Below the pieces are notes generated by a model. It searched no databases. It was given only the letters and a program-made list of their open reading frames with translations, and was not told where the DNA came from. This document shows, piece after piece, positions 45,625 to 55,905 of a stretch of 64,000 bases of DNA. The first letter of the stretch is position 1. Every line of letters begins with the position of its first letter. The position numbers and the translations under genes are program-made. Location of the stretch: positions 62,001-126,000 of the forward strand of contig NZ_CP054051.1 of NCBI RefSeq assembly GCF_013372265.1, in the 5' to 3' direction. The stretch is from Aliarcobacter cibarius (lineage in GTDB: Bacteria; Campylobacterota; Campylobacteria; Campylobacterales; Arcobacteraceae).

Positions 45625-47174
45625 GTAGTCAGTCCTGAAAAACACACTTTTGGAGTTTAATTTTTTTTAATAATCCAAATTTGAAAATTTCATGGTGATT
45701 TTTAGTTGCAATAAGAACATAATCAGTTCTTTTTGGTGTTGCAATTGTTGATAAGCTTCTTTTAATAAAGATAAATTTCCTGTAAAAAATGCATAAAAGT
45801 AGATATTCATCCACTTTTTTAGATTAAATGCTGTTGCTGCTAGTAAAAGATTAATCTGGTCGCCAAGAAATCCTTTAAGATAATTTCTTTGCATTCTATG
45901 ATCAGATTTTAAGTGTCCAATAATAGGTTCTATTGCTGCTCTTCTTCTAAATTTCTCTTTTTTGATATTAATTTGTTTAGTTGTATCTTTCTTTTGTAAA
46001 TTACTTGGTATTGAGATATCAATAACAGTTTCATTATTGATTATTATTTGTTTACTTCCTCTATATCCTCTATCACAAATAACTTCATTTATAGTTTTAG
46101 ATCCTAAATTTGAAATTGTATTTTCTAATGCTAACTTTAGAGTTTTACTATCATGTTCATTTTCTCTATGTGCAGAAACTCCAACAATAATTCCTGAATT
46201 TTTAGTTGTTACAACAGAAGCTTTTGTACCATATTCATAACCTTTATGGTCTTTACCTTTATTTACTGCATATGCATCTATTTCATGTAAAGAGTAAATT
46301 TTATTCTTTGTATTTTTCTCTTGTAAAAGTACTCTTATGTACAAGTAAAATTTAGTAGCATATTTATTATGAAGTTCAAGATTATCACCAAATTTTCTAT
46401 CAATATCTCTAAGAATTGTTTTTGCAATTGTTCTGAGTCTTTTCATAGAAGCTTTTGCTTTTATAATCTTTTTTGGATGTCTAAAGAATCTTAAATTTAT
46501 TCTATGTTGTTTTATCTCTTTGATATAGCTTCTTCTTAGTTTAATATTTTCAACTTTTACTATTTTATGCAAATGGTTAATTATTTTAATTGCTAGTTTA
46601 CCATCTGTTGGGTAGGTTAAATTACTCTCTTGAATAGTTGTATCAGCTATTACTTGTGATTCATTTAGATTTTCATTACTATGAATTTCAATACTATGTT
46701 TAAAAATAAATTCAAATCCTTTTTTACCTATTCTATTTCTAAAATAAACTAAATCAGTACTATGACATGGTAATGCTGTTTGGAAATCACTAAATCCACA
46801 GAAATATTGAAAGTATGGATTTCTTTTCCAAGCAATAACTACATTTTCATCACTAAGATTTTCTAACTGTTTTAGTAATAGTAATCCAACCATTAAACGA
46901 ATTGGTTTAGCTGGTCTTCCCTCTTTAGAGTAATATTGTGCAAATTCATCTTCAAATTTCGACCACTTAATTGTATCTGCTAAAACAACTAAAGGATCTT
47001 TTGAATCTAACATATCCATTAATGAACCATAAAAGAGATTTTTCTGCACTTATTTCTCCAAATTTCGACCAATAATTTAGTCATATTTCATATATAATTG
47101 GTCGAAATTATAGCAAAAAAGTAGTGACAAATGCCTTAATTAAGGTATTTGTAGTGTTCTTCAGGAGTGACTAA
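45625..47174 (-). mobile_element. IS5-family element, second copy
   Basis: Ends resemble the first IS5: left GTAGTCAGTCCTGAAAAACAC (from 45625) and right complement TTAGTCACTCCTGAAGAACAC. Unlike the copy at 2411-3956, no matching 4-bp target duplication is evident, suggesting later rearrangement or point changes. It separates the fic gene from IS21 scraps. Confidence 0.78.
45667..47049 (-). CDS. IS5-family transposase
   Basis: 460 residues, intact frame and about the same length as the transposase at 2526-3902, to which it is clearly related but diverged. It has DMLDSKDPLVVLADTIKWSKF and PAKPIRLMVGLLLLKQLENL at the N-terminus. The first Asp lies in VIADTTIQESN, the second in VICDRGYRGSK, and the Glu in RRAAIEPIIGHLKSD. 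Probably capable of transposition in trans on both copies if the ends are recognised. The upstream region contains TTGGTCGAAAT, shared with the first copy. Confidence 0.85.
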   Translation of the reverse strand: MQKNLFYGSLMDMLDSKDPLVVLADTIKWSKFEDEFAQYYSKEGRPAKPIRLMVGLLLLKQLENLSDENVVIAWKRNPYFQYFCGFSDFQTALPCHSTDLVYFRNRIGKKGFEFIFKHSIEIHSNENLNESQVIADTTIQESNLTYPTDGKLAIKIINHLHKIVKVENIKLRRSYIKEIKQHRINLRFFRHPKKIIKAKASMKRLRTIAKTILRDIDRKFGDNLELHNKYATKFYLYIRVLLQEKNTKNKIYSLHEIDAYAVNKGKDHKGYEYGTKASVVTTKNSGIIVGVSAHRENEHDSKTLKLALENTISNLGSKTINEVICDRGYRGSKQIIINNETVIDISIPSNLQKKDTTKQINIKKEKFRRRAAIEPIIGHLKSDHRMQRNYLKGFLGDQINLLLAATAFNLKKWMNIYFYAFFTGNLSLLKEAYQQLQHQKELIMFLLQLKITMKFSNLDY

Positions 47175-47328
47175 GTACTTAACACTTTGTGTAAAATCAA
47201 AGCCTCATTTGGTGCAAGTTCTTCAAAGTGATTTAACCATCTTTTGCTATCTACAATAAGAATTCCTTTGACCGCTTTTAAATGATAATCTAAGAATTTA
47301 TCTTCATTTTTTATAACAAGAGAAGGTG
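47175..47328 (-). pseudogene. Fragment of an unidentified protein between IS5 and IS21 scraps
   Basis: The minus strand reads SPSLVIKNEDKFLDYHLKAV, KGILIVDSKRWLNHFEELAP, NEALILHKVLS and runs into the IS5 end at 47174. It looks coding but has neither start nor natural stop, being cut on one side by IS5 and on the other by the istB remnant. I do not recognise the family. Confidence 0.4.
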
Positions 47329-47646
47329 AGTTTGCCCACCAACTCCTGGAGCTCCAACTAAAAGTATATTTGTTGCACTATCTAAAAAGCTTAGAGTTGC
47401 TAATTCTCTTATTAATTTTTCATCTATTTGTGGCTGGAAACTAAAATCAAACTCATCCAAAGTTGCCATATATTTGAATCCTGCTTTTTTAATTCTAGCA
47501 TTTACACTTCTATCGACTCTATCAACAATTTGTTGTTGCAATAACTTATACAGATAATCTTGATAGGATAATTTTGCTTTTAGTGAACCATTCTCTAAAT
47601 TAACTGGTCCAGAATTCCGTAAGTTTGTTGTATTTTTAGTTCTCAT
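47329..47646 (-). pseudogene. IS21 istB-like ATPase, N-terminal remnant
   Basis: The ATG at 47646 overlaps the istA remnant stop (ATGA). The frame has the IstB N-terminal helical part (LKLSYQ-type start, LYKLLQQQIVDR, FDFSFQPQIDEKLIRELATL). It reaches NILLVGAPGVG, where the Walker A is disturbed (GGQTHL instead of GKTHL) and homology ends. About 110 of ~250 residues remain. No function is left. Confidence 0.65.
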
Positions 47647-47830
47647 AATTTGTAATCTCCTAAATCTCTTTTTATATTTGCTAGGGGTAATTTGATATTA
47701 AACAGATTTAACTGTTCATTTTTTGGTTTGGTTTGATGTGTAATTGTTCCTTTGATAATAGAGAAGCTATAAATATTTAAACTAATCGCTTCTTCCATTG
47801 CCATAATACAATCAGCTTCATTGTAATAAT
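47643..47830 (-). pseudogene. IS21 istA transposase, C-terminal remnant
   Basis: The frame reads YNEADCIMAMEEAISLNIYS, FSIIKGTITHQTKPKNEQLN and ends RDLGDYKL-stop (47643), directly overlapping istB. This is the position and style of the IstA C-terminus. The 5' part is gone, replaced by the upstream region of the TonB receptor gene. Confidence 0.5.
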
Positions 47831-47839
47831 TTTTATTTA

Positions 47840-47854
47840 TGATAATAATTATTA
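47840..47854. promoter_or_regulatory. Fur box, distal
   Basis: TGATAATAATTATTA, matching the core of the Fur consensus (GATAATGATAATCATTATC), 137 bp before the receptor start. The identical 15-mer recurs at 47909. Confidence 0.65.
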
Positions 47855-47908
47855 TTTTAATTTTTATTTAAGTTCTTTTTAAATACTATTCTATCGATTT
47901 ATCAATAT

Positions 47909-47923
47909 TGATAATAATTATTA
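47909..47923. promoter_or_regulatory. Fur box, proximal
   Basis: A second exact TGATAATAATTATTA, 68 bp before the receptor start, extended by near-symmetric flanks (CAATATTGATAA...TTATTAAATAG). Two identical boxes suggest iron-repressed expression of the receptor. Confidence 0.7.
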
Positions 47924-47990
47924 AATAGTATTCTCCTAAAAACTATTTAGAAACTTTATTCGAAATTAAAATAAAAAAGGAAAGAGAAAA

Positions 47991-50276
47991 ATGAGAATTA
48001 AAATGGGGGTTAGTGCTGCAACACTAATTTTGACACAAAATTTAATTTTAGCAAATGAAACTACAAAACTTGATGATGTACAAGTTGTGACATCTGCTTC
48101 AGGATATGAACAAAAAATTACAGATGCACCTGCAAGTATTTCTGTAATAACTCAAGAAGATTTACAAAAGAAACCATATAATAATTTATTAGATGCAGTA
48201 AAGGATATTGAGGGTGTTGATATTGGTGAAACAACAGATAAAACTAATAATGGACAAATTAGTATTAGAGGAATGGGTGCAGATTATACATTAGTTTTAA
48301 TAGATGGCAAAAAACAAAACAATAATGGAGATATCTATCCAAATAATTTTGGTGGTGCACAACTTGCAAGTATACCACCACTATCAATGATAGAAAGAAT
48401 TGAAGTTATAAGAGGACCAATGAGTACTCTTTATGGATCTGACGCTATTGGTGGAGTTATAAATGTAATAACTAAAAAAATTTCAAATGAATGGACTGGA
48501 GCTATTGGATATAGTAAAACATTTCAAACTGATAATGCTTATGGAAATAATGATAATACAGATTTCACTATTATGGGACCACTTATTAAAGATAAATTAG
48601 GATTAAGTCTTAGAGGAAGTTTTTATGATCAGGCTAAATCAAATCCACAATATGGAAAAGTATATGATAAAAATGGTGTAGATAGAAGTAAATCAAATGA
48701 TAGTTTTGGTGGAGGAAAAGGAAATGTTCAAAATGAAAATTGGACTTTTGGAACAGGATTAACATTTACTCCAAATGAAAATCATACAATAAAAGCTGAT
48801 TTTGATGTAGCAAAGCAAAAGTTTGATAATAAACCATATTTAAATTCACAAGGGGATACAAGCTACCCATTAGGAACAGGAGATAGTTTAGAAACTATTT
48901 ATAAAAATCAAAGAGTTGGTTATGCAGATACATTAAGAATGCAAAGAGAACAGTATTCATTATTTTGGGAAGCGAATTGGAATGTAGGTAAAAGTACAAT
49001 TGGTGTTCATCATGTTGAAAGTGAAAATATTGGAAGAAGTATGCCTTTAACTGCTGATGAAAGAAAACAAATTAAAGCTAATAAAGCTAATAACAATAAA
49101 TTACCTGGATATACAGCAGATTGGTCAAAATTATCTAAAGCTATGTTAGATCCAGACTTTCTTGCATTTATGCCAAGAGATGCTAGAACACTTGAATCAA
49201 CAAATACAACATATAGTGCAAAATATGAAGTTCCTTTAAATACTCATTATTTAGTTGTTGGAACAGAGTATTTAGATGCTCAAATGAAAGATGGTGTGTT
49301 TGGTATGGATAAAGGGCAAACTAATGATAAAAAAGAATATTACCAATATGCTTTATTTGCAGAAGATAATTGGAATATTATTGATCCTCTTACATTTACA
49401 TTGGGAGCTAGATATGATAAACACGAAAATTTTGGTGACAATGTAAGTCCTAGGGCTTATTTGACATATGCTATAGATGAAAGTTGGACTGTAAAAGGAG
49501 GAGTTGCAACAGGATATAAAACTCCAAAAACATCAGATTTACAAGAAGGAATTACTGGATTTGGTGGACAAGGTACAAATCCTTGGGTTGGAAATCCTGA
49601 TTTAAAACCTGAAAAATCTGTAAGTAAAGAAGTAGCAGTTTATTATGATCATCCAGATAAACATAACTTTAACGTAACACTATTCCAAAATAATTTTAAA
49701 GATAAAATTGATAGTGTAAATGTTAGCGAAAATCAATTGGCAGGAAGTGATTATGATGGAATTGCCACATCATATAGTCAAAAACAAAATGTAGGAAGAG
49801 CAGAGATTTTAGGGCTTGAACTAGCTGGAAAATATTTTATTTTAGAAAACTTATCTTTAAAAGGAAACTGGACATGGATGGATTCTGAAGTTAAATCAGA
49901 TGATTGGAAAGAAGATGGAAAACCATTAAGTACTAGTCCAAAACATATGTATAGTACAACATTAGATTGGCAAACTACATCTAAATTTAATACATATTTA
50001 CAATATTCTGGTGAAATAGATAGATTTAATACGAGATATCAAAAAGATGGTAAAAATAAAGATTTATTCTATAAAAACTATTCAATATGGAATATGGGTG
50101 CTTCATACAAATTTACAAAAGATTTTACTTTAACTGGGAGAGTAAACAATTTATTCGATAAAGATTATTTAGAATATAGTTATGATGATACAGTAGGAAG
50201 TACGAATTATTATAATGAATATAATAATAAAACAGCAGGTAGAAATTTCTGGTTAAGTGCTAGATATACATTCTAA
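47991..50276 (+). CDS. TonB-dependent outer-membrane siderophore receptor
   Basis: 761 residues with a signal peptide (about 1-21, ending LILA). A TonB-box-like TKLDDVQVVTSAS is followed by the plug domain (about 45-165; ISVITQEDLQKKPYNNLLDA, RIEVIRGPMSTLYGSDAIGG, VINVITKK). A 22-strand barrel ends with the aromatic SARYTF. Architecture and motifs resemble CfrA/FepA/CirA-type catecholate siderophore receptors. It imports a ferric chelate using TonB-ExbB-ExbD energy; the exact ligand cannot be told. AAGGAAAGAG lies before the ATG. Two Fur boxes upstream indicate iron repression, and a terminator follows directly. No ABC uptake genes are adjacent. Confidence 0.9.
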   Translation: MRIKMGVSAATLILTQNLILANETTKLDDVQVVTSASGYEQKITDAPASISVITQEDLQKKPYNNLLDAVKDIEGVDIGETTDKTNNGQISIRGMGADYTLVLIDGKKQNNNGDIYPNNFGGAQLASIPPLSMIERIEVIRGPMSTLYGSDAIGGVINVITKKISNEWTGAIGYSKTFQTDNAYGNNDNTDFTIMGPLIKDKLGLSLRGSFYDQAKSNPQYGKVYDKNGVDRSKSNDSFGGGKGNVQNENWTFGTGLTFTPNENHTIKADFDVAKQKFDNKPYLNSQGDTSYPLGTGDSLETIYKNQRVGYADTLRMQREQYSLFWEANWNVGKSTIGVHHVESENIGRSMPLTADERKQIKANKANNNKLPGYTADWSKLSKAMLDPDFLAFMPRDARTLESTNTTYSAKYEVPLNTHYLVVGTEYLDAQMKDGVFGMDKGQTNDKKEYYQYALFAEDNWNIIDPLTFTLGARYDKHENFGDNVSPRAYLTYAIDESWTVKGGVATGYKTPKTSDLQEGITGFGGQGTNPWVGNPDLKPEKSVSKEVAVYYDHPDKHNFNVTLFQNNFKDKIDSVNVSENQLAGSDYDGIATSYSQKQNVGRAEILGLELAGKYFILENLSLKGNWTWMDSEVKSDDWKEDGKPLSTSPKHMYSTTLDWQTTSKFNTYLQYSGEIDRFNTRYQKDGKNKDLFYKNYSIWNMGASYKFTKDFTLTGRVNNLFDKDYLEYSYDDTVGSTNYYNEYNNKTAGRNFWLSARYTF

Positions 50277-50281
50277 CATAA

Positions 50282-50310
50282 AAGATAAGTAGTTTTCTAC
50301 TTATCTTCTT
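50282..50310 (+). terminator. Intrinsic terminator of the TonB receptor gene
   Basis: AAGATAAGTAG (50282-50292), loop TTTT, CTACTTATCTT (50297-50307): an 11-bp perfect stem starting 6 bp after the stop codon, followed by CTTATTAT. The T-tail is weak. Confidence 0.75.
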
Positions 50311-50400
50311 ATTATCATAAAGTTTAGAGTTAAGAATTATTTACGACTATTTAGTGTAACCAGATCAACCTATGGAAAAAGAGAATAATAAGCTTAATTT

Positions 50401-51246
50401 TTATACAAATTTAAACAATACCAAACTTATAGCCATAACAAACATACCCAAAGATATACCAACTATTGTTGTATGGGCATTTCCATAAACTCTAGATGCC
50501 GGTAAAAGCTCATCAAAAGATATATAAACCATAATACCAGCAACAATTCCAAAAATAATTCCAAGAGTAGATTCACCCATAAAAGGAAGAAGAAATAAGA
50601 AACCAAAAATTGCACCTAAAGGCTCTGCAAGACCTGAAATTGTTGCATACCAAAAAGCTTTTTTCTTTTCACCTGTTGCATGATAGATTGGTAAAGATAC
50701 AGCCATTCCTTCTGGGATATTATGTATTGCTATAGCAAAAGCTATTGTAATACCAATTGTAGGATTTTCAAGAGCTGAAACGAATGTCGCAAAACCTTCT
50801 GGAAAATTATGAATCGCTATTGCAATAGCCGTAAAAATACCTGTTCTTCTTAATTTTGAATTTCTTAAAAGGGAGGATTTTGTATCAGATTTTAATTCTT
50901 GGAGTTGATTATTACTTTTTGGTTCATGAGGATTTATATCTTCAGGAATGATCTTATCTATGAACGCAGTTAGAATTATTCCTAAAAAAAAACAGATAAT
51001 TGTTAAAATTTCACCTGTAATTTCACTTGAATATATTTGAGTAAAAGATTCTCTTGATTTAACTAAAATTTCCATAAATGAAACATAAATCATTACTCCA
51101 GCTGAAAATCCCATACCAATAGATAGTAAAAAATAATTATCTTTTCTTGAGAAAAAAGCCAAAATAGCTCCAATAGACGTAGCAAATCCTGCCAAAAAAG
51201 TAAGCATTGTAGCAAAAAGAAAAGTTTCAACTGAAATATTATGCAT
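50401..51246 (-). CDS. zupT: ZIP-family zinc transporter ZupT
   Basis: 281 residues, eight predicted membrane helices. The metal-site motifs are both present: IAIAIHNFPEGFATFVSAL in helix 4 and IAFAIAIHNIPEGMAVSLPI in helix 5. A variable loop lies between helices 3 and 4 (PHEPKSNNQLQELKSDT). Length and motifs match ZupT, which takes up zinc and other divalent metals including iron. It is monocistronic and converges with the Fur-boxed receptor gene; no Zur site was recognised upstream. Confidence 0.9.
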   Translation of the reverse strand: MHNISVETFLFATMLTFLAGFATSIGAILAFFSRKDNYFLLSIGMGFSAGVMIYVSFMEILVKSRESFTQIYSSEITGEILTIICFFLGIILTAFIDKIIPEDINPHEPKSNNQLQELKSDTKSSLLRNSKLRRTGIFTAIAIAIHNFPEGFATFVSALENPTIGITIAFAIAIHNIPEGMAVSLPIYHATGEKKKAFWYATISGLAEPLGAIFGFLFLLPFMGESTLGIIFGIVAGIMVYISFDELLPASRVYGNAHTTIVGISLGMFVMAISLVLFKFV

Positions 51247-51395
51247 ATCTACCTATAATATATTTAATTTAAAAAATTTTATCTTAAAGATTATTAAATA
51301 TTAAAAACTTTTATTAATTTAGAATAAGTTTCTTATTCATAAAGTTTCCATGCAATGAAAGTAATATTTTATAAAGTTAATAAAATAATTTTATC

Positions 51396-51543
51396 TTAAT
51401 GTGAAATTTTCTGATTTTTTTCTTTTATTCCTTTTAAAATATTATCAATAGTAAAATTAGTTTCGCAAAATAAAGACTTCAATTTATCTTCTTCTATTTT
51501 TGTCAATACATGATTTTGATTTATTATTGGTTTGATAAATTTA
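51396..51543 (-). other. Coding-like scrap in a 320-bp gap
   Basis: The minus strand reads FIKPIINQNHVLTKIEEDKL, KSLFCETNFTIDNILKGIKE and KNQKISH-stop (51396). There is no start codon with ribosome site except a possible TTG inside (LTKIEED). It is a remnant or a very small gene; unidentified. The rest of 51247-51566 is AT-rich spacer. Confidence 0.3.
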
Positions 51544-51566
51544 TATTAACACTTATAGGAAGCTTC

Positions 51567-53933
51567 TTAAAAAGCTTCCCACTCATTATCATTTATTTTT
51601 TCTGTAGATATTTTCTTATTAGTTTTTGTTTCTTTTGTTATTAATGTTTTAGTTAATTTTTTACTATTTAATATAAAATCTTTCTTTGCTTCTACTTCAT
51701 TCTTCCCTACAAACTCTTTAGCATTTGCATTACTTACAACTAATTTTGCTATCTCATCTGTTATTACAGCTACTTCTTGTGTTTGCGATGCTATTTGTGC
51801 ATTCTGTTGTGTTTGTTGGTCTAATCTTGTTATTGCATCATTTATTTGTTCAATTCCAAGAAGTTGTTCTTTACTTGACATCTCAACATCTTTAATTAAA
51901 TTAATTGTATTTGTTATATTTTCATTTAATTTAACATATCCATTAATCATATTATTTGCTATCTCTTTACCATCATCTGCTTTTCTTGTTGCATTTTCAA
52001 CTATTGTTTTTATCTCTTTTGCTGCTTCTGCACTTCTTGCTGCTAAATTTCTTACTTCTTGAGCAACAACTGCAAATCCTTTTCCAGCTTCTCCTGCTGT
52101 TGCTGCTTCTACTGCAGCATTTAGTGAAAGAATATTTGTTTGAAAAGCAATTTGATCAATTACACTAATAGCTTCATTAATTGCATTTACTTGTTTATTT
52201 ATTTCATCCATTGCAATTGTTGTTTGATTAGCTAAATTTTCTCCTTCTTTTGAAGAACTTGTTACTTCATTTGAATATCTTGCCATTTTTACTATATTTT
52301 CTGTACTATTTCTTATATTACTTGTCATCTCTTCTAATGCTGCAGCTGTCTCTTCAAGACTTGCTGCTGCTTCATTTGAGCTAATATTTAGTTTATCAAC
52401 ATTTGCAAGTAGGACATTTGAGCTATCTTCTAAAGTTAATCCATTTGACTTGTTCTCTACTAAAATTGCCGTAATAGATTCTCCTAAATAATTTACGCCA
52501 TTTGCTAATTTTAAAAGATGCTCTTTTAGTCCATTAGTTGCTATTTTATTTAGATAGTTATGATTTGAATATTTTTCTAAAGTATTTAACACAATATCAA
52601 TATTTGTCTCTATATTATTTGCCATATTGTTTACAACGTTTTTTAATTCCATCAATGCTGGATTTGAAACAGAAATATTTAATCTTTGGCAAAGATCACC
52701 TTGTTCAAACTCCCCTAAAACATTAATTGTTTCATCAATTAATTTTCTGTCTTCTTCTATACCTTTTTTTGTTCTCTCTATATTTTGATTCAATACTCTA
52801 GCCATTTTTCCAAATTCATCTTTGGAATTTATATTTATCAAATTAACTTCATTTTTTTCTCTATTTAAATAATCAAAAAAATCACTTAAACCATTATTAA
52901 TAGAAACTAATGGAGTATTAACTACTTTTATAATTATAAAGTAACTAATGCTTAGTAGAATAATTATTAAACCAATTCCACCAAAAATTAAATATTTTTT
53001 TAAAATACTATTTAAATGTAATAATTCATCTAAATTTGCATTTGTAGCTATTATTAAATTCCAATCATCAAATGAAGTATATGCTGTTATTTTTTTATTT
53101 TTTTTATTTTCTTCATTGTAATCATAAATAATTACACCTTCTTTTTGATTAATAATATTTTTAAAAATATTTTGATTATTTATATCTGATAGATCTTCAA
53201 TTTTTTTATTTTTCAGTGTTGGATGCATTGTAAATTGTGATTCTTTTGAATCAAGTGTAAATAAATAACTACTTTCTCCAAATTTAATTTTTCCTAAATT
53301 TTGTTCTAAAATTGAGTATAAAGAATCAAAATTATAACCTATAAATAGTATACCAATAACTTCACCATTTTTTATAATAGGATCATATACAGTCATATAG
53401 TTTTTACCAAATAATTTAGCACTGCCTATATACTTTTCTTTATTCATAACTTTATCAAACGCTGGACTTTTATTTGTTAAAAAAGTTCCCATTGCTCTAC
53501 TTCCATCAGCTTTTTGTAAAGAAGTTGCAATTCTAAAAAAATCATTATCTTGTTTTACAAATATTGTTGCTACTGCACCAATTGTTTTTGTGAATTCATC
53601 TACTAAATCATTGTTTTTATTTATAATTTCTCCATTTGAAATTAATATTGGAGTTCTAACAGAATTAATTTCAATCGTCTTACTATAATCTATTTCTATA
53701 TTACTTATTTTTGAAGACAATACATTTGATGCACTTTTAGCTGATTGAACAATAGATTCATTCAAAACTTCAAAAGTTGATCTAACATCTTTTACTCTTT
53801 GTTGAAAATCGTCTTGAATATCTGATACTATAGAATTTCTAACAACAAAAGTTATTGAAATTATTGCTAATATTAAAATAATAGCTACAGCTAGCCCTTG
53901 AAATAAAGATATTTTCTTTACAACAGAATTCAT
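51567..53933 (-). CDS. Methyl-accepting chemotaxis protein with Cache sensor domain
   Basis: 788 residues. Membrane segments at about 9-30 and 312-335 frame a periplasmic Cache_3/Cache_2-type sensor ([20 protein letters not shown], then [15 protein letters not shown] and [21 protein letters not shown]). This type of domain binds small ligands such as organic or amino acids. A HAMP-like region and the signalling domain follow, with tip [20 protein letters not shown] and [20 protein letters not shown]. The C-terminus carries a tail beyond [20 protein letters not shown] ending INDNEWEAF; such terminal pentapeptide-like ends can tether CheR/CheB. Monocistronic. Confidence 0.88.
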   Translation of the reverse strand: MNSVVKKISLFQGLAVAIILILAIISITFVVRNSIVSDIQDDFQQRVKDVRSTFEVLNESIVQSAKSASNVLSSKISNIEIDYSKTIEINSVRTPILISNGEIINKNNDLVDEFTKTIGAVATIFVKQDNDFFRIATSLQKADGSRAMGTFLTNKSPAFDKVMNKEKYIGSAKLFGKNYMTVYDPIIKNGEVIGILFIGYNFDSLYSILEQNLGKIKFGESSYLFTLDSKESQFTMHPTLKNKKIEDLSDINNQNIFKNIINQKEGVIIYDYNEENKKNKKITAYTSFDDWNLIIATNANLDELLHLNSILKKYLIFGGIGLIIILLSISYFIIIKVVNTPLVSINNGLSDFFDYLNREKNEVNLININSKDEFGKMARVLNQNIERTKKGIEEDRKLIDETINVLGEFEQGDLCQRLNISVSNPALMELKNVVNNMANNIETNIDIVLNTLEKYSNHNYLNKIATNGLKEHLLKLANGVNYLGESITAILVENKSNGLTLEDSSNVLLANVDKLNISSNEAAASLEETAAALEEMTSNIRNSTENIVKMARYSNEVTSSSKEGENLANQTTIAMDEINKQVNAINEAISVIDQIAFQTNILSLNAAVEAATAGEAGKGFAVVAQEVRNLAARSAEAAKEIKTIVENATRKADDGKEIANNMINGYVKLNENITNTINLIKDVEMSSKEQLLGIEQINDAITRLDQQTQQNAQIASQTQEVAVITDEIAKLVVSNANAKEFVGKNEVEAKKDFILNSKKLTKTLITKETKTNKKISTEKINDNEWEAF

Positions 53934-54220
53934 AAATCTCCCTGATAAATATTTTTGAGAAATATTGTAACATAAAAAATAATATTTTTATTATTTATAA
54001 TTAAATCCAATACTAAATATTATATAAGAGAATATTTTGTTACTAATATACATATTTTATAAATCTTATTATCTAAAAAATTTTATTGAAAATATAATCA
54101 GATAAATTAAAAACTATATTGGTAAAAGAAGTACTAAAAATTGAATTAAGTAGACTGTATAAATTGTACAATCTACTTATTAAAGGGAGTTTAAAAATTT
54201 ATTTCAAAAAAATAAGATCA

Positions 54221-54967
54221 TTATTTTATCAAATAACCAAACTTTTTAAATATATCTTTTGCATTATCACTAAGTATGAAATCATAAAAAGCTTTTGCTT
54301 CAGTATTATTTTCTGCTCGTTTTAATAATACTATTCCTTGATCAATCGGAGTATATAATTTTGGATCTATACTTACCCAATTAATATTTTCTTTATATTG
54401 TTTCATATTCTCATCGTACAAAGATGATTTTGCAATAAATCCAATATCAGCTGCTGTTATTGTATAAGTTACAGCTTGAGAAATAGATTCAGCATATACG
54501 AATTTACTTTCAACTTCATCTAAAATATTTAAATTTTTTAGAGCTTCTTGAGCTGCAGTTCCATAAGGAGCAGTTTTTGGATTTGCAATTGCAATTTTAT
54601 TTATATTACTATCTGTTACTAAATTAATACCTTTTGAAAAATCAAAAGATTTAGCACTTAACATTGCTAAACTTCCTTGAGCATAAATAACTGGCTTTGT
54701 AGCAGTTAAATTTTCTTTTTCCAAAGTTTGTGGAAATTTCATATCAGCACTCATAAAAATATCAAATGGTCCACCATTTTGAATTTGTGTTGTAAATTTA
54801 CCACTACTTCCAAGAACAACTTCAACTTTTGTATCTGGATTAGTTTTATTAAACTCTTTAATTAAGTCATTAATTGCATAACTAACATTTGCTGCAACTG
54901 CAACATTAATAGTTCCTGCAAAAATACTTGAACATAATAATACTAAACTTAAAATAATCTTTTTCAT
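54221..54967 (-). CDS. modA: Molybdate-binding periplasmic protein ModA
   Basis: 248 residues. The signal peptide (1-17, ending SIFAG) is followed by INVAVAANVSYAINDLIKEF, VVLGSSGKFTTQIQNGGPFD and IFMSADMKFP. These carry the residues (Ser/Ala pocket) that hold the oxyanion in ModA/TupA-type proteins. It delivers molybdate to the ModBC ABC importer. Here modA is alone: neither modB nor modC follows, and the next gene in the same direction is a chemoreceptor 288 bp away. AGGAGG (CCTCCT on the plus strand) lies 4 nt before the ATG. Two ModE-like palindromes lie upstream, supporting molybdate-repressed control. Confidence 0.88.
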   Translation of the reverse strand: MKKIILSLVLLCSSIFAGTINVAVAANVSYAINDLIKEFNKTNPDTKVEVVLGSSGKFTTQIQNGGPFDIFMSADMKFPQTLEKENLTATKPVIYAQGSLAMLSAKSFDFSKGINLVTDSNINKIAIANPKTAPYGTAAQEALKNLNILDEVESKFVYAESISQAVTYTITAADIGFIAKSSLYDENMKQYKENINWVSIDPKLYTPIDQGIVLLKRAENNTEAKAFYDFILSDNAKDIFKKFGYLIK

Positions 54968-54993
54968 AAGCCTCCTATTCTAAAATCTTATAT

Positions 54994-55057
54994 ATCGTTA
55001 TATAATAAAATATATAATGTATTAAAGAATTTTAGCCTTATATATCTTAATATATAA
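54994..55057. promoter_or_regulatory. Two ModE-like palindromes upstream of modA
   Basis: Site 1 (54994-55022): ATCGTTATATA and TATATAATGTAT separated by 6 nt, close to the known ModE consensus ATCGCTATATA-N6/7-TATATAACGAT. Site 2 (55038-55057): TTATATAT-CTTA-ATATATAA, a perfect 8-bp palindrome. Both are in the modA promoter region. Confidence 0.6.
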
Positions 55058-55214
55058 TGATCCTTATCAAGTTATTTAAACTTCATAATATAACTCAACT
55101 TTCGTACATAAAAAATCATCAATTTCTTATGTATAAAAGCTTTTCTAAAGCCCATAAATAGACACTTTTGGATATAATTTCATTACCACAATCAACTATA
55201 TTAAAGGTAAATCT

Positions 55215-55625
55215 ATGAGACTAGTTGATAAAATTAACTCTGTTTATTGGGGGAGTAATAATTATAGTGATTGTTATACTGATATGATGTTAGATTTTTC
55301 TATTAACTACAATAAAAATTAAATTGTAAATTGTAATGAAAACTATTTTCATCATAAAAGTAATGCTTATAAACGAAGAGTTGAAGGTAATGATGGTAAA
55401 AATATTTTAGCTCTACATATGCTTCAAAGAGTTTTAAAATCTGAAATATATGTAGATTATTTATTAGTTGATAGTTGGTATGCTAAACCAAATTTTATAA
55501 ATGAAGTAAAACAAAATGGTATTGATGTAATTGCAAGATTATCAAAATCAAATAGAATTTGGCAATTTACAGGAAAATATAATACGCTTGAAAGCTTGTA
55601 TATTCAAACAAATAAAAGGGTATAG
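55215..55625 (+). pseudogene. IS4-like transposase remnant
   Basis: A broken frame. MRLVDKINSVYWGSNNYSDC and MMLDFSIN come before a stop at 55321. The conserved core follows: HHKSNAYKRRVEGNDGKNIL, ALHMLQRVLK, then YLLVDSWYAKPNFINEVKQN with the second catalytic Asp in the DSWY motif typical of IS4-type DDE enzymes, ending TNKRV-stop at 55625. First Asp and Glu regions are missing. No terminal repeats were identified. Confidence 0.55.
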
Positions 55626-55808
55626 ACCTACAAAGGGATTTTTTTTCCAACAATATTTAAAAATAGCTTAAATCTAATTCTAATATAAAATCATTAACTA
55701 TTTTCTCTTAATTTTTTGTAAAAATTTCTAAAAGTACAAAAAACTCCTTTTTAGTGTATTTTATTTAAATTCTATGATATATTTAATATACTTTGAATAA
55801 TATATTAG

Positions 55809-55880
55809 TTAATTTACATTTTTACAATATAATTTGGTATGGTTTTTATAATGTAAATTAAACGTTCATTTAATTTACAT
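55809..55880. repeat. Three copies of an 11-mer upstream of the serine recombinase (possible res site)
   Basis: TTAATTTACAT at 55809-55819 and 55870-55880 (direct), and its complement ATGTAAATTAA at 55851-55861. The last two form a 30-bp palindrome with an 8-nt centre, a size suited to a resolvase dimer site. All lie within 100 bp of the recombinase start. Confidence 0.55.
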
Positions 55881-55905
55881 ATTTTTTCAAAAAGGAATTT
55901 TTAAA

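Noticed and set aside
45629-46240. Short frames on both strands within the second IS5
   Set aside because: Alternative-frame shadows of the IS5 transposase.
54148-54177. AAGTAGA/TCTACTT hairpin after modA as a terminator
   Set aside because: The stem is only 7 bp with mismatches inside and lacks a T-run on the modA strand; too weak to list.
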